From positions 1,364,001 through 1,428,000 of the forward strand of contig NZ_CP060711.1 of the NCBI RefSeq assembly GCF_014395425.1: 64,000 nt of DNA, given 5' to 3'. Shown in pieces: positions 1-7,906 of the stretch (within the stretch, counting starts at the first letter, position 1; each line of letters begins with the position of its first letter). The notes under the pieces are model-generated. The model saw only the letters and a list, made by a program, of their open reading frames with translations. It did not search any database and was not told where the DNA came from. Source of the stretch: Thermomonas brevis. GTDB taxonomy: Bacteria > Pseudomonadota > Gammaproteobacteria > Xanthomonadales > Xanthomonadaceae. The position numbers and the translations under genes were made by a program.

Positions 1-1
1 G

Positions 2-2080
2 CAGCTGCGGCTGTCGCTGTGGGCCTCGAACGAACTCTACTGGCAGTACGACCTGCGCCGGCGCGAAGTGGAAATCACCCGGGTCGCGCCCGACGGCGGC
101 GACGGCCTGACCATGCACAGCGCCCGCGACGCCGACCCGCAGGTCCACCCGGACGACATGCCGGGCCTGCTGCTGCGGCTGCGCGCCTACCTGCGCGGCG
201 ACGCGCCGATCTTCCTGTCCGAACACCGGATCCGCGGCGAGCACGGCCAGTGGCAGTGGATGCGCGCGCGCGGCCGCGCGGTCGAGCACGACGCCGACGG
301 CCGGGTCGTGCGCATCGCCGGCACCGCCCGCAACATCGATTCGCTGCGCGAGATGGAACGCCAGCGCCAGATCGCCACCGAAGTCATGCGCAGCATGGCC
401 GAGTCGGTGGCGGTGCTGGACGCCGGCTTCCGCTTCGTCGCGGTCAATCCCGCCTTCAGCCGGATGACCGGCTATCCGGAGGCGGACGTGATCGGCAAGG
501 ACACCTCGCTGCTCAACGGCGAGCGCCACGAACCCGAGTTCTACCAGGAAGCCCGGCAGGCGATCAGCACCCGCGACAGCTGGGCCGGCGAAATGTGGCA
601 GCAGCGCAAGGACGGCAGCGACTTCCTCTGCGCGATGCAGTGCAACGCGCTCGACGAGCCGGGCACGCACCGCCGCCTGTACGTGCTGGTGGCCAGCGAC
701 ATCACCGAGCGCCGCCGGATCGAGCACGAGCTGCGCTACCTCGCCAACTACGACCAGCTGACCAACCTGCCCAACCGCACCCTGCTGGCCGAGCGGCTGT
801 CGCGCGCCATCGTGCGGGCGCGCCGGCAGGGCACGCGGCTGGCGGTGCTGTTCCTCGACCTGGACAACTTCAAGAACGTCAACGATTCGCTCGGCCACGC
901 CACCGGCGACCGGGTGCTGCGCGCCGCCGCCCAGCGCCTGCAGGAAACGGTGGGTGCGCAGCGCACGGTGGCGCGGGTCAGCGGCGACGAATTCGCCGCG
1001 GTGCTGGAGGACATCGGCGACCTCGCCGAGGCCGAAGCCTGCGCGCAGCGCATCATCGACGCCTTCGACGCGCCGCTGCGGCTCGACGACCGCTACGAGT
1101 TCACCATCTCGCCGTCGATCGGCATCAGCCTGTTCCCGGACCACGCGCAGGTGCCCACCGACCTGCTCAAGCACGCCGACACCGCGATGTACAAGGCCAA
1201 GGCCAGCGGCAAGCGCGCCTTCCTGCGCTACGCGGACGCGATGGACGGCGACATCCGCCGCCGCGCCAACCTGATCGCCGCGCTGCGCAAGGCGGTGGAG
1301 CGCGGCGAGCTGTCGCTGGTCTACCAGCCGGAGCTGGTGCTGGCGGAAGGACGGATCGGCGCGGTCGAAGCGCTGCTGCGCTGGCACAATCCCGAGTTCG
1401 GCGACGTCTCGCCGAGCGAGTTCATCCCGCTGGCCGAGGAAAGCGGCACGATCATCTCGATCGGCGAATGGGTGCTGCACGAAGCCTGCCGCACGCTGGC
1501 CGGCTGGCACCGTGCCGGCGTGGACGAACGGCTGAAGGTGTCGGTCAACGTTTCCGCCCTGCAATTGTTGCGCAGCGACCTGCCCGATTCGGTGTCCTCG
1601 GCGCTGCGCCGCTGCGGCCTGCCGGCCTCCGCGCTGGAGCTGGAGCTGACCGAAAGCATGCTGATGGCGAATGCGGAAGTCGCCAGCGAGCGCCTGCACG
1701 CGTTCCGCCGGCTGGGCGTGTCCATCGCGGTGGACGACTTCGGCACCGGCTACTCCTCGCTGTCCTACCTGCACCGCCTGCCGATCAACACGCTGAAGAT
1801 CGACAAGGCCTTCATCGACGGACTGGCCACGCCGGACGACCGCGAGGACACCACCATCACCACCACCGTCATCGCGATGGCGCGCACGCTCGGCCTGCGG
1901 GTGGTCGCCGAGGGCGTGGAAACCCCAGGCCAGCTGGCGTTCCTGGAGCAGAACGCCTGCGACATCGCGCAGGGCTACTGGATCTCGCGCCCGCTGACGG
2001 AGGACGCCTGCCTGCGCTTCCTGCTGGAGCGCCAGGCGCAGCCCGCGCCGCGGCTTGACCCCGACACGGCGCCTGCCTAA
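2..2080 (+). CDS. PAS-PAS-GGDEF-EAL cyclic-di-GMP protein (5' end outside window)
   Basis: The reading frame is open from the first bases of the window, so the N-terminus is missing and 692 residues are visible. Order: a PAS/PAC fold (about residues 1-115), a second PAS (about 120-240, with the MTGYPEADVIGKD signature), a GGDEF domain and a C-terminal EAL domain. The GGDEF signature reads SGDEF (bases 980-994) with no RxxD inhibitory site before it, so cyclase activity is uncertain. The EAL domain looks intact: EALLRW, NVSALQL, ELTES, DDFGTGYSS, the KIDK lysine and VVAEGVET, so c-di-GMP phosphodiesterase activity is likely. Similar Xanthomonadaceae proteins often carry a beta-propeller sensor upstream, but that part cannot be seen here. 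A GTG at 68 is in frame but would cut into the first PAS domain. Confidence 0.93.
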   Translation, partial: QLRLSLWASNELYWQYDLRRREVEITRVAPDGGDGLTMHSARDADPQVHPDDMPGLLLRLRAYLRGDAPIFLSEHRIRGEHGQWQWMRARGRAVEHDADGRVVRIAGTARNIDSLREMERQRQIATEVMRSMAESVAVLDAGFRFVAVNPAFSRMTGYPEADVIGKDTSLLNGERHEPEFYQEARQAISTRDSWAGEMWQQRKDGSDFLCAMQCNALDEPGTHRRLYVLVASDITERRRIEHELRYLANYDQLTNLPNRTLLAERLSRAIVRARRQGTRLAVLFLDLDNFKNVNDSLGHATGDRVLRAAAQRLQETVGAQRTVARVSGDEFAAVLEDIGDLAEAEACAQRIIDAFDAPLRLDDRYEFTISPSIGISLFPDHAQVPTDLLKHADTAMYKAKASGKRAFLRYADAMDGDIRRRANLIAALRKAVERGELSLVYQPELVLAEGRIGAVEALLRWHNPEFGDVSPSEFIPLAEESGTIISIGEWVLHEACRTLAGWHRAGVDERLKVSVNVSALQLLRSDLPDSVSSALRRCGLPASALELELTESMLMANAEVASERLHAFRRLGVSIAVDDFGTGYSSLSYLHRLPINTLKIDKAFIDGLATPDDREDTTITTTVIAMARTLGLRVVAEGVETPGQLAFLEQNACDIAQGYWISRPLTEDACLRFLLERQAQPAPRLDPDTAPA

Positions 2081-2089
2081 GGTGCGCGG

Positions 2090-2311
2090 ATGAGCGAACG
2101 CGACCTGCACGGCGAACTGCACAAACTGCTGGCGCGGATCGACCTGCTCGCGACCCGTATGCAGCGCCTGCAGGACGAGAACCGCAGCCTGCGCCAGCAG
2201 GTCGAACAGATGAACGGCGAACGCGCCCAGCTGCTGGCCAAGCAGGAACAGGCGCGCAGCCGGGTGGAAGCGATGATCGGCCGGCTGAAGTCGCTGGAGC
2301 AGCACACATGA
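2090..2311 (+). CDS. ZapB-like coiled-coil protein (TIGR02449 type)
   Basis: This 73-residue protein is almost entirely heptad-like, with repeated Leu plus Glu, Arg and Gln (LLARIDLLATRMQRLQDEN), so it should form one coiled coil. Small coiled-coil proteins of this type sit directly upstream of zapA in gammaproteobacteria and are usually compared with ZapB, a septal-ring organiser that works with ZapA. The start codon lies 10 bases after the previous stop, and the last codons overlap the zapA start by four bases (ATGA), which implies translational coupling. There is no signal peptide or membrane segment. The cell-division role is inferred from neighbourhood and shape, not from a catalytic motif. 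Confidence 0.8.
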   Translation: MSERDLHGELHKLLARIDLLATRMQRLQDENRSLRQQVEQMNGERAQLLAKQEQARSRVEAMIGRLKSLEQHT

Positions 2312-2595
2312 GCGAGCCGGTCACCGTCCGCATCCTCGACCGCGAATACACCGTCGGCGTCGGCGAGGAGGAGCGCGCCGGCCTGGCCGCCGCCGCGCGC
2401 ATGCTGGACGCGCGCATGCGCGAGCTGCGCGGCGGCAACAAGATGGTCGCACCCGACCGGCTGGCGGTGCTGACCGCGCTCAACCTCGCCCACGAACTGC
2501 AGCAGGGCCGCGCCGGCGCATCGGCGCAGGGCGGCGATCCGTTCGCGCTGATCGACGAAGCCAACCGCAAGCTGGACGCGCTGCTGCAAAACTGA
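2308..2595 (+). CDS. zapA: Cell division protein ZapA
   Basis: A 95-residue cytoplasmic protein with the ZapA pattern: an N-terminal beta segment (VTVRILDREYTVGV), then LAAAARMLDARMRELR and the helix DRLAVLTALNLAHEL. ZapA binds FtsZ and bundles its filaments at the Z-ring. Length is normal for the family, although the C-terminal coiled-coil part is short. It overlaps the ZapB-like gene by four bases and is followed by the 6S RNA gene, the same zapA-ssrS-fau order seen in Escherichia coli and Xanthomonas relatives, which supports the call. Confidence 0.92.
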   Translation: MSEPVTVRILDREYTVGVGEEERAGLAAAARMLDARMRELRGGNKMVAPDRLAVLTALNLAHELQQGRAGASAQGGDPFALIDEANRKLDALLQN

Positions 2596-2615
2596 ACCGC
2601 GGCGCCCGCGGGCGC

Positions 2616-2643
2616 TTCCACCACGCACACGGCGGGCTATACT
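2616..2643 (+). promoter_or_regulatory. Promoter of 6S RNA
   Basis: A sigma-70-like promoter: -35 TTCCAC (2616-2621), 16-base spacer, -10 TATACT (2638-2643). It places the start of transcription at about 2650, exactly where the closing stem of the 6S RNA begins. Confidence 0.7.
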
Positions 2644-2649
2644 GCGCGC

Positions 2650-2832
2650 GTCCTCTGCTGTGTGCGACGGCGTGCGCAACATTCGCCTTGTCCCTTAATG
2701 ACGACCGCGGGGACGCAACGATGACCGGGAGTGCAAGTCCGCCCCGAGCGGAAAGCCCGATGGCCGCCGAGCGTTCCCACTTGAACCCCGGGTTCAAGGT
2801 CGTTTCGCATGCATCGCCACGGCGGAGACATT
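2650..2832 (+). ncRNA. ssrS: 6S RNA
   Basis: 6S RNA binds the sigma-70 RNA polymerase holoenzyme by imitating an open promoter and restrains transcription in stationary phase. The closing stem is visible: CTCTGCTGTG (2653-2662) pairs along its full length, with G-U pairs, with CACGGCGGAG (2818-2827). The 3' part carries the conserved block TTGAACCCCGGGTTCAAGG (2781-2799), the counterpart of the E. coli TTGAACCAAGGGTTCAAGG hairpin. The gene fills the gap between zapA and fau, its usual place. The ends are estimated from promoter spacing and the closing stem, within a few bases. Confidence 0.9.
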
Positions 2833-2863
2833 TCCTCTTTCCCCCGCAGCCCGTCGCCCCCGC

Positions 2864-3472
2864 GTGAGCACGCCCTCCGACCGCGCCACGCTGCGCAAGC
2901 AACTGCGCGAACGCCGCCGCGGCCTCCCGCCGCAGCACCGCATCGCCGCCGCCGAAACGCTGGCGGACCGGCTGCTGTCGCTTCCATTCTTTTCCCGAGA
3001 GAGCCTGCCCGCTTCCGGCTACGTCGCCGGCTACTGGGCGATGGACGGCGAGATCGGCCTGCACGCCTTCCAGCTGCGCCTGCCGGCCCCGCTGGTCTAC
3101 TGCCTGCCGCTGCTGCACGACGACGGCAGTCTGCGTTTCGCGCCGTGGCGCCCGGGCGATCCGCTGGTCACCAACCGCTTCGGCATCCCCGAACCCGACG
3201 TCACCCCCGACGGCGCGCTGCGCGCCGAGGACATGGCCGTGCTGGTGATGCCGCTGGTCGGCTTCGACGCCGCCTGCCACCGGCTGGGCATGGGCGGCGG
3301 CTGGTACGATCGCAGCCTCGCGTTCCGCCACCAACGGCCGGCGCCGCCGTGGCTGGTCGGCGCGGCCTTCGCCGTCCAGCGCGTGGACGCGCTGCCGCGC
3401 GAGGCGTGGGACGTGCGCCTCGACGCCGTCTGCTGCGAGGACGCCACCCACATCGCCGAGGACATTGCATGA
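2864..3472 (+). CDS. fau: 5-formyltetrahydrofolate cyclo-ligase
   Basis: A 202-residue cytosolic enzyme (YgfA) that converts 5-formyltetrahydrofolate to 5,10-methenyltetrahydrofolate with ATP. Family marks: an N-terminal basic helix (LRKQLRERRRGLPP), the YVAGYWAMDGEIG strand, and the C-terminal nucleotide-binding signature GMGGGWYDRSL. The start is a GTG at 2864; an upstream ATG in another frame lies inside the 6S RNA. The gene follows 6S RNA as in E. coli ssrS-ygfA, where the two are co-transcribed, and its last bases overlap the next gene (ATGA). Confidence 0.93.
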   Translation: MSTPSDRATLRKQLRERRRGLPPQHRIAAAETLADRLLSLPFFSRESLPASGYVAGYWAMDGEIGLHAFQLRLPAPLVYCLPLLHDDGSLRFAPWRPGDPLVTNRFGIPEPDVTPDGALRAEDMAVLVMPLVGFDAACHRLGMGGGWYDRSLAFRHQRPAPPWLVGAAFAVQRVDALPREAWDVRLDAVCCEDATHIAEDIA

Positions 3473-3939
3473 GCACGCGCAAGCGCTACTGGATGATGAA
3501 GTCGGAGCCCGACGCGTTCTCCATCGACGACCTCGCGCGCGTCGGCACCGAGCCGTGGAACGGCGTGCGCAACTATCAGGCGCGCAACTTCATGCGCGAC
3601 GGCATGCGCATCGGCGACGGCGTGATGCTCTACCATTCCAACTGCAAGGTGCCGGGCATCGCCGGCCTCGCCACCGTCGCCAGCGCCGCCTATCCGGACA
3701 GCACCCAGTTCGATTCGAAGTCGCACTATTACGATCCCAAGGCCACGCAGGAAACGCCGCGCTGGTTCCTGGTCGATGTCGCCTTCGAGCGCAAGCTCAA
3801 GCGGCTGATCCCGCTGGAGGAAATCAAGCAGCACACCGACGAACTCGGCGAAGGCTTCGCGCTGACCGCGCGCGGCAGCCGGCTGTCGGTGTTCCCGGTG
3901 ACGGCCGCGCAATGGAAGCTGCTGCTCTCGCTGGAATGA
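3469..3939 (+). CDS. EVE-domain protein
   Basis: A 156-residue single-domain protein starting YWMMKSEPDAFSIDDL and containing WNGVRNYQARNFMRDGMRIGD and GLATVASAAYPD, the hallmarks of the EVE (thymocyte nuclear protein 1) fold. EVE domains are PUA-like and are thought to read modified bases in nucleic acids; the substrate of stand-alone bacterial members is not settled. It is translationally coupled to fau by a four-base overlap. Length and motif order are normal for the family. Confidence 0.9.
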   Translation: MSTRKRYWMMKSEPDAFSIDDLARVGTEPWNGVRNYQARNFMRDGMRIGDGVMLYHSNCKVPGIAGLATVASAAYPDSTQFDSKSHYYDPKATQETPRWFLVDVAFERKLKRLIPLEEIKQHTDELGEGFALTARGSRLSVFPVTAAQWKLLLSLE

Positions 3940-4026
3940 TCCTCGGTTGACGGCACGCATCGGCGCGTCGTCCGCGATACCTCATGCGCCCCGGCGCACC
4001 GCCACCACGCCACGGAATCCATTCCC

Positions 4027-4674
4027 ATGTCCGACGCCAAGAAACTCGCCGCCGAAAAAGCCATCGACTACGTGGAAGACGGCATGATCGTCGGCGTCGG
4101 CACCGGCTCCACCGTCGCCTACTTCATCGACGCGCTGGCGGCGTGGAAGGACCGCATCCAGGGGGCGGTGTCCAGCTCCGAACAGAGCACCGCGCGCCTG
4201 AAGTCCCACGGCATCGACGTGATCGACCTCAACGCCGCCGGCCCGCTGTCGCTGTACGTGGACGGCGCGGACGAATGCGATCCGCGCAAGCACCTCATCA
4301 AGGGCGGCGGCGCGGCGCTGACCCGCGAGAAGATCATCGCCGAGGCGAGCGCGAAGTTCGTCTGCATCGTCGACCCCAGCAAGCGCGTCGACGTGCTCGG
4401 CAGGTTCCCGCTGCCGGTGGAAGTGATCCCGATGGCGCGCAGCCTAGTCGCCCGCGAGATCGTGCGCTTGACCGGCGGCCAGCCGGTGTGGCGCGACGGC
4501 GTGGTGACCGACAACGGCAACGTCATCCTCGACGTGCACAACCTGTCCATCGTCGATCCGGTGGCGATGGAGCGCGAGCTCAACCAAATTCCCGGCGTGG
4601 TCAGCGTGGGCCTGTTCGCGCGCCGCCCGGCCGACGTGGTGATCGTCGGCGGGCAGCCGCCGCAGGTGTTCTGA
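4027..4674 (+). CDS. rpiA: Ribose-5-phosphate isomerase A
   Basis: A 215-residue cytosolic enzyme interconverting ribose 5-phosphate and ribulose 5-phosphate in the pentose phosphate pathway. RpiA motifs are in order: [13 protein letters not shown] (phosphate loop), SSSEQS, DGADECD with the catalytic Asp pair, and [12 protein letters not shown]. The ATG at 4027 gives the usual family length. It lies 87 bases after the EVE gene and converges on ilvD with nine bases between stop codons. Confidence 0.96.
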   Translation: MSDAKKLAAEKAIDYVEDGMIVGVGTGSTVAYFIDALAAWKDRIQGAVSSSEQSTARLKSHGIDVIDLNAAGPLSLYVDGADECDPRKHLIKGGGAALTREKIIAEASAKFVCIVDPSKRVDVLGRFPLPVEVIPMARSLVAREIVRLTGGQPVWRDGVVTDNGNVILDVHNLSIVDPVAMERELNQIPGVVSVGLFARRPADVVIVGGQPPQVF

Positions 4675-4677
4675 GGC

Positions 4678-4692
4678 GGGGCGTCACGCCCC
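4678..4692. other. Small hairpin between convergent rpiA and ilvD
   Basis: GGGGCGT and ACGCCCC form a near-perfect stem with a very small loop. It lies just after the rpiA stop and runs into the last codons of ilvD, so it could help end transcripts from both sides. There is no run of T, so an intrinsic terminator is not established. Confidence 0.3.
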
Positions 4693-6525
4693 GTCCAGCA
4701 ATTCCCGGTTGCGCACCGCGCCCTTGTCGGCGCTGGTCGCCAGCAGCGCATACGCCTTCAGCGCCAGGCTGACCTTGCGCGCGCGCGGCTGCGCAGGCTT
4801 CCAGCCGCTCGCATCCTGTTCGATGCGACGCGCCGCAAGCGCGTCGTCGGACACCAGCAGATCGATGCGCCGCGCGGGAATGTCGATGCGGATGCGGTCG
4901 CCGTCGCGGATCAAACCGATCGCGCCGCCCGCCGCCGCTTCCGGCGACACGTGGCCGATGCTCAGACCCGAGGTGCCGCCGGAGAAGCGCCCGTCGGTGA
5001 GCAGCGCGCAGGCCTTGCCCAGCCCCTTCGATTTCAGGTAGCTGGTCGGATACAGCATCTCCTGCATGCCCGGCCCGCCCTTCGGGCCTTCGTAGCGGAT
5101 GACGACCACGTCGCCGGCCCGCACCTCGTCGCCGAGGATGCCGGCCACCGCTGCGTCCTGGCTTTCGTAGACGCGCGCGCTGCCCTCGAACACGTGGATG
5201 GATTCGTCCACGCCGGCGGTCTTCACCACGCAGCCGTCGCGGGCGATGTTGCCGTAGAGCACGGCCAGGCCGCCCTCCTGCGAATAGGCGTGCGGCACGT
5301 CGCGGATGCAACCTTCGGCGCGATCCGCATCCAGCGTCGGCCAGCGGGTGGCCTGGCTGAAGGCGGTTTGCGTCGGGATGCCCGCCGGGCCGGCCTTGTA
5401 GAACGTATGCACGGACTCGTCATCGACCGTGGCGATGTCCCACTGCGCGATCGCCTCGCCCAGCGTGTCCGCATGCACGGTCGGCACGCCCGCGCGCAGC
5501 AGCCCGCCGCGCGCCAGTTCGCCGAGGATCGCCATGATGCCGCCGGCGCGATGCACGTCTTCCATGTGGTACTTGGGCGAATTCGGCGCGACCTTGCACA
5601 GCTGCGGGATGCGCCGCGACAGCCGGTCGATGTCGCGCAGGTCGAACGCCACCTCGGCCTCCTGCGCGGCGGCCAGCAGGTGCAGGATGGTGTTGGTGGA
5701 GCCGCCCATCGCGATGTCCAGCGCCATCGCATTCTCGAACGCTTCGACGGTGGCGATGCCGCGCGGCAAGGCGCGCGCGTCCTCCGCACCGTACCAGCGG
5801 TGGCAAAGCTCCACGACCAGCCGTCCCGCGCGCTTGAACAGCGCCTCGCGATCCGCATGCGTCGCCAGCACGGTGCCGTTGCCCGGCAGCGACAGGCCCA
5901 GCGCTTCGGTCAGGCAGTTCATCGAGTTGGCGGTGAACATGCCGCTGCACGAGCCGCAGGTCGGGCAGGCGCTGCGCTCGTACTCGGCGACGGTGGCGTC
6001 GGAGGCGGAGGCATCGGCGGCGATCACCATCGCATCGACCAGGTCGAGCTTGTGCTCGGCGAGCCGCGTCTTGCCCGCTTCCATCGGCCCGCCGGAGACG
6101 AACACCGTGGGGATGTTCAGCCGCAGCGCGGCCATCAGCATGCCGGGCGTGATCTTGTCGCAGTTGGAGATGCACACCAGCGCGTCGGCGCAGTGCGCAT
6201 TGACCATGTACTCGACCGAATCGGCGATCACTTCGCGCGAAGGCAGCGAATACAGCATGCCGTCGTGGCCCATCGCGATGCCGTCGTCCACGGCGATGGT
6301 GTCGAACTCCTTGGCGACGCCGCCGGCGAGTTCGATTTCGCGCGCGACCAGCTGGCCGAGATCCTTCAGATGCACGTGGCCCGGCACGAACTGGGTGAAG
6401 GAATTGGCGACCGCGACGATGGGCTTGTGGAAGTCGTCGTCGCGCATGCCGGTGGCGCGCCACAGCGCGCGGGCGCCGGCCATGTTGCGGCCGGCGGTGG
6501 AGGTCTTCGAGCGGTAGTCGGGCAT
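4684..6525 (-). CDS. ilvD: Dihydroxy-acid dehydratase
   Basis: A 613-residue iron-sulfur enzyme that dehydrates the dihydroxy acids to 2-oxoisovalerate and 2-oxo-3-methylvalerate, the last common step before transamination to Val and Ile. Cluster and active-site motifs are intact: [29 protein letters not shown] with two cysteines, and [10 protein letters not shown]. The start at 6525 ([14 protein letters not shown]) matches family length; the frame stays open 87 bases further upstream without supporting similarity. It is divergent from ilvC, and the two genes share the 373-base region that holds the ilv leader. Confidence 0.97.
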   Translation of the reverse strand: MPDYRSKTSTAGRNMAGARALWRATGMRDDDFHKPIVAVANSFTQFVPGHVHLKDLGQLVAREIELAGGVAKEFDTIAVDDGIAMGHDGMLYSLPSREVIADSVEYMVNAHCADALVCISNCDKITPGMLMAALRLNIPTVFVSGGPMEAGKTRLAEHKLDLVDAMVIAADASASDATVAEYERSACPTCGSCSGMFTANSMNCLTEALGLSLPGNGTVLATHADREALFKRAGRLVVELCHRWYGAEDARALPRGIATVEAFENAMALDIAMGGSTNTILHLLAAAQEAEVAFDLRDIDRLSRRIPQLCKVAPNSPKYHMEDVHRAGGIMAILGELARGGLLRAGVPTVHADTLGEAIAQWDIATVDDESVHTFYKAGPAGIPTQTAFSQATRWPTLDADRAEGCIRDVPHAYSQEGGLAVLYGNIARDGCVVKTAGVDESIHVFEGSARVYESQDAAVAGILGDEVRAGDVVVIRYEGPKGGPGMQEMLYPTSYLKSKGLGKACALLTDGRFSGGTSGLSIGHVSPEAAAGGAIGLIRDGDRIRIDIPARRIDLLVSDDALAARRIEQDASGWKPAQPRARKVSLALKAYALLATSADKGAVRNRELLDGA

Positions 6526-6608
6526 CGTGGGAAGGATCGCGCGCCGTGGGGGAAGCGCTGCACGCCTTGATTCTGCTGCGTTTGCGCGGTTTCGGCTGCA
6601 ACTTTCTC

Positions 6609-6627
6609 TCATGCGAAATCGGCATGA
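6609..6627. promoter_or_regulatory. Inverted repeat upstream of the ilv promoter
   Basis: TCATGC and GCATGA flank a seven-base spacer. The repeat sits ten bases before the -35 box of the ilvC-direction promoter and about 85 bases upstream of the ilvD start, a position suited to a regulator acting on either gene. No factor can be named from the sequence. Confidence 0.35.
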
Positions 6628-6636
6628 ATGAAACTG

Positions 6637-6666
6637 TTGACAGCCCCATCAAGGGCGTGCTTTCCT
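6637..6666 (+). promoter_or_regulatory. Promoter of the ilvCGM-ilvA-leuAB operon
   Basis: A consensus -35 TTGACA (6637-6642) is followed after 18 bases by a weak -10 TTTCCT (6661-6666) that is preceded by TGC, an extended -10 element. Transcription would begin at about 6673, next to the leader peptide ATG at 6674. Confidence 0.5.
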
Positions 6667-6673
6667 GAAAAAC

Positions 6674-6787
6674 ATGTTGCAGCGCCACACGCCACTGCCG
6701 ACCCATCGGACCGCCTCGCAGGCGGCCTCCATTCTCGTCCTCGTACTTATTACCTCGCCCACAGGTGCGGGACGATCCGGCGTGTAA
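6674..6787 (+). CDS. ilv operon leader peptide
   Basis: A 37-residue frame beginning MLQRHTPLPT contains seven consecutive branched-chain codons, ILVLVLI (6731-6751), then ends SPTGAGRSGV. Such a run is the mark of an attenuation leader: a ribosome that stalls there when charged Ile, Leu or Val tRNA is scarce changes folding of the RNA downstream. The stop codon (6785-6787) lies 28 bases before the terminator hairpin. I see no clear ribosome binding site; the predicted transcription start is almost at the ATG, so translation may be leaderless. The gene is too short for usual gene calling. Confidence 0.75.
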   Translation: MLQRHTPLPTHRTASQAASILVLVLITSPTGAGRSGV

Positions 6788-6828
6788 GCAAGCAACAAAC
6801 CAACGCCCGAATCGCAAAACCCCGCACC
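6764..6828 (+). promoter_or_regulatory. Antiterminator pairing of the ilv leader
   Basis: GGTGCGGG at 6764-6771 can pair with CCCGCACC at 6821-6828, which is also the 5' arm of the terminator, so the two folds exclude each other. A ribosome stalled on the control codons (ending 6751) leaves the first segment free, and the antiterminator forms. A ribosome that reaches the stop codon at 6785 covers it, and the terminator forms. Confidence 0.7.
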
Positions 6829-6846
6829 GCAAGGTGCGGGGTTTTT
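6816..6846 (+). terminator. Attenuator terminator before ilvC
   Basis: A perfect 13-base-pair stem: AAAACCCCGCACC (6816-6828), loop GCAA, GGTGCGGGGTTTT (6833-6845), ending in a run of five T. It lies 52 bases upstream of the ilvC start and inside the leader, so it must be conditional for the operon to be expressed. Confidence 0.88.
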
Positions 6847-6898
6847 CGTTTCTGGCCTTCCCGAAAGCCAACAACCCTCCCTCTCAGGAACTCCCGCA

Positions 6899-7906
6899 AT
6901 GACCAGCAGCAAACCCCGCATCGCCATCGTCGGCTACGGCAGCCAGGGCCGCGCGCATGCGCTCAACCTGCGCGACTCCGGTTTCGACGTCACCATCGGC
7001 CTGCGCCCCGGCGGCCCCACCGAGATCAAGGCCAAGGCCGATGGCTTCGCGGTGAAGACGCCGGCCGAGGCGGTGAAGGGCGCGCAGATCGTCGCCGTCC
7101 TCACGCCGGACATGGTGCAGCCGCAGCTGTACGGCGAGGTGATCGAGCCGAACATGGACCAGGGCGCCTGCCTGCTGTTCGCGCACGGCTTCAACGTGCA
7201 TTACGGGCAGATCACCCCGCGCGAGGATCTCGATGTCGTCCTCGTCGCGCCGAAGGGCCCCGGCGCGCTGGTGCGCCGCGAATACGAGATCGGCCGCGGC
7301 GTGCCGTCGGTCTATGCCGTGCATCAGGACACCTCCGGCAACGCCGAGCAGTTCGCGCTGACCTACTGCGCCGGCATCGGCGGCGCGCGCCAGAACGCGA
7401 TCAAGACCACCTTCAAGGAAGAAACCGAAACCGACCTGTTCGGCGAGCAGGCGGTGCTGTGCGGCGGCGCGACGCGGCTCGTGCAGGCCGGCTGGGAAAC
7501 GCTGGTGGAAGCCGGCTACCAGCCGGAGGTCGCCTACTACGAATGCCTGCACGAGCTGAAGCTGATCGTCGACCTGTTCTACGAAGGCGGCATCACCCGC
7601 ATGCACGAGTTCATCAGCGAAACCGCGCAGTACGGCGCGCTGACGCGCGGCGACTACGTGGTCGATGCCAACACACGCGCGCAGATGAAGAAGGTGCTGA
7701 CCGAGATTCAGGACGGCACCTTCGCCCGCCAGTGGATCGCCGAATACGCCGCCGGCAACGCCAACTACAAGGCGATGAAGCAGGCCGACCTGGAGCATCC
7801 CATCGAGGCCATCGGCAAGAAGCTCCGCGCCAACATGAAGTGGCTGGCATCGTCGCAGGCCGCGCCGAAGCCCGCCGCCGCGCAGCCGCAGAGCGAGGCC
7901 GCGTGA
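6899..7906 (+). CDS. ilvC: Ketol-acid reductoisomerase (class I)
   Basis: A 335-residue enzyme carrying out the isomerisation and NAD(P)H reduction of acetolactate and acetohydroxybutyrate. Rossmann motif [17 protein letters not shown]; magnesium and catalytic residues in [32 protein letters not shown] and SETAQYG. Length is that of the short class I form. The beta2-alphaB loop reads LRPGGP, and I cannot predict NADH or NADPH preference from it. It is the first gene of the operon; the last 20 residues are an Ala/Gln/Pro-rich tail. The stop overlaps the ilvG start by one base. Confidence 0.97.
   Translation: MTSSKPRIAIVGYGSQGRAHALNLRDSGFDVTIGLRPGGPTEIKAKADGFAVKTPAEAVKGAQIVAVLTPDMVQPQLYGEVIEPNMDQGACLLFAHGFNVHYGQITPREDLDVVLVAPKGPGALVRREYEIGRGVPSVYAVHQDTSGNAEQFALTYCAGIGGARQNAIKTTFKEETETDLFGEQAVLCGGATRLVQAGWETLVEAGYQPEVAYYECLHELKLIVDLFYEGGITRMHEFISETAQYGALTRGDYVVDANTRAQMKKVLTEIQDGTFARQWIAEYAAGNANYKAMKQADLEHPIEAIGKKLRANMKWLASSQAAPKPAAAQPQSEAA

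Noticed and set aside
2809..3939. A single plus-strand frame that starts inside 6S RNA and runs into the EVE gene
   Set aside because: Only its 3' part is coding. The 5' part is 6S RNA and the wrong frame of fau; the EVE gene has its own ATG at 3469 with a four-base overlap.
6621..6668. A 14-codon frame ([14 protein letters not shown]) as the ilv leader peptide
   Set aside because: It has no branched-chain codon run, ends before the attenuator and overlaps the -35 box. The frame at 6674-6787 fits far better.
6628..7905. A long upstream extension of the ilvG frame
   Set aside because: It crosses the attenuator and ilvC out of frame with no acetolactate-synthase similarity; the family N-terminus begins at 7906.
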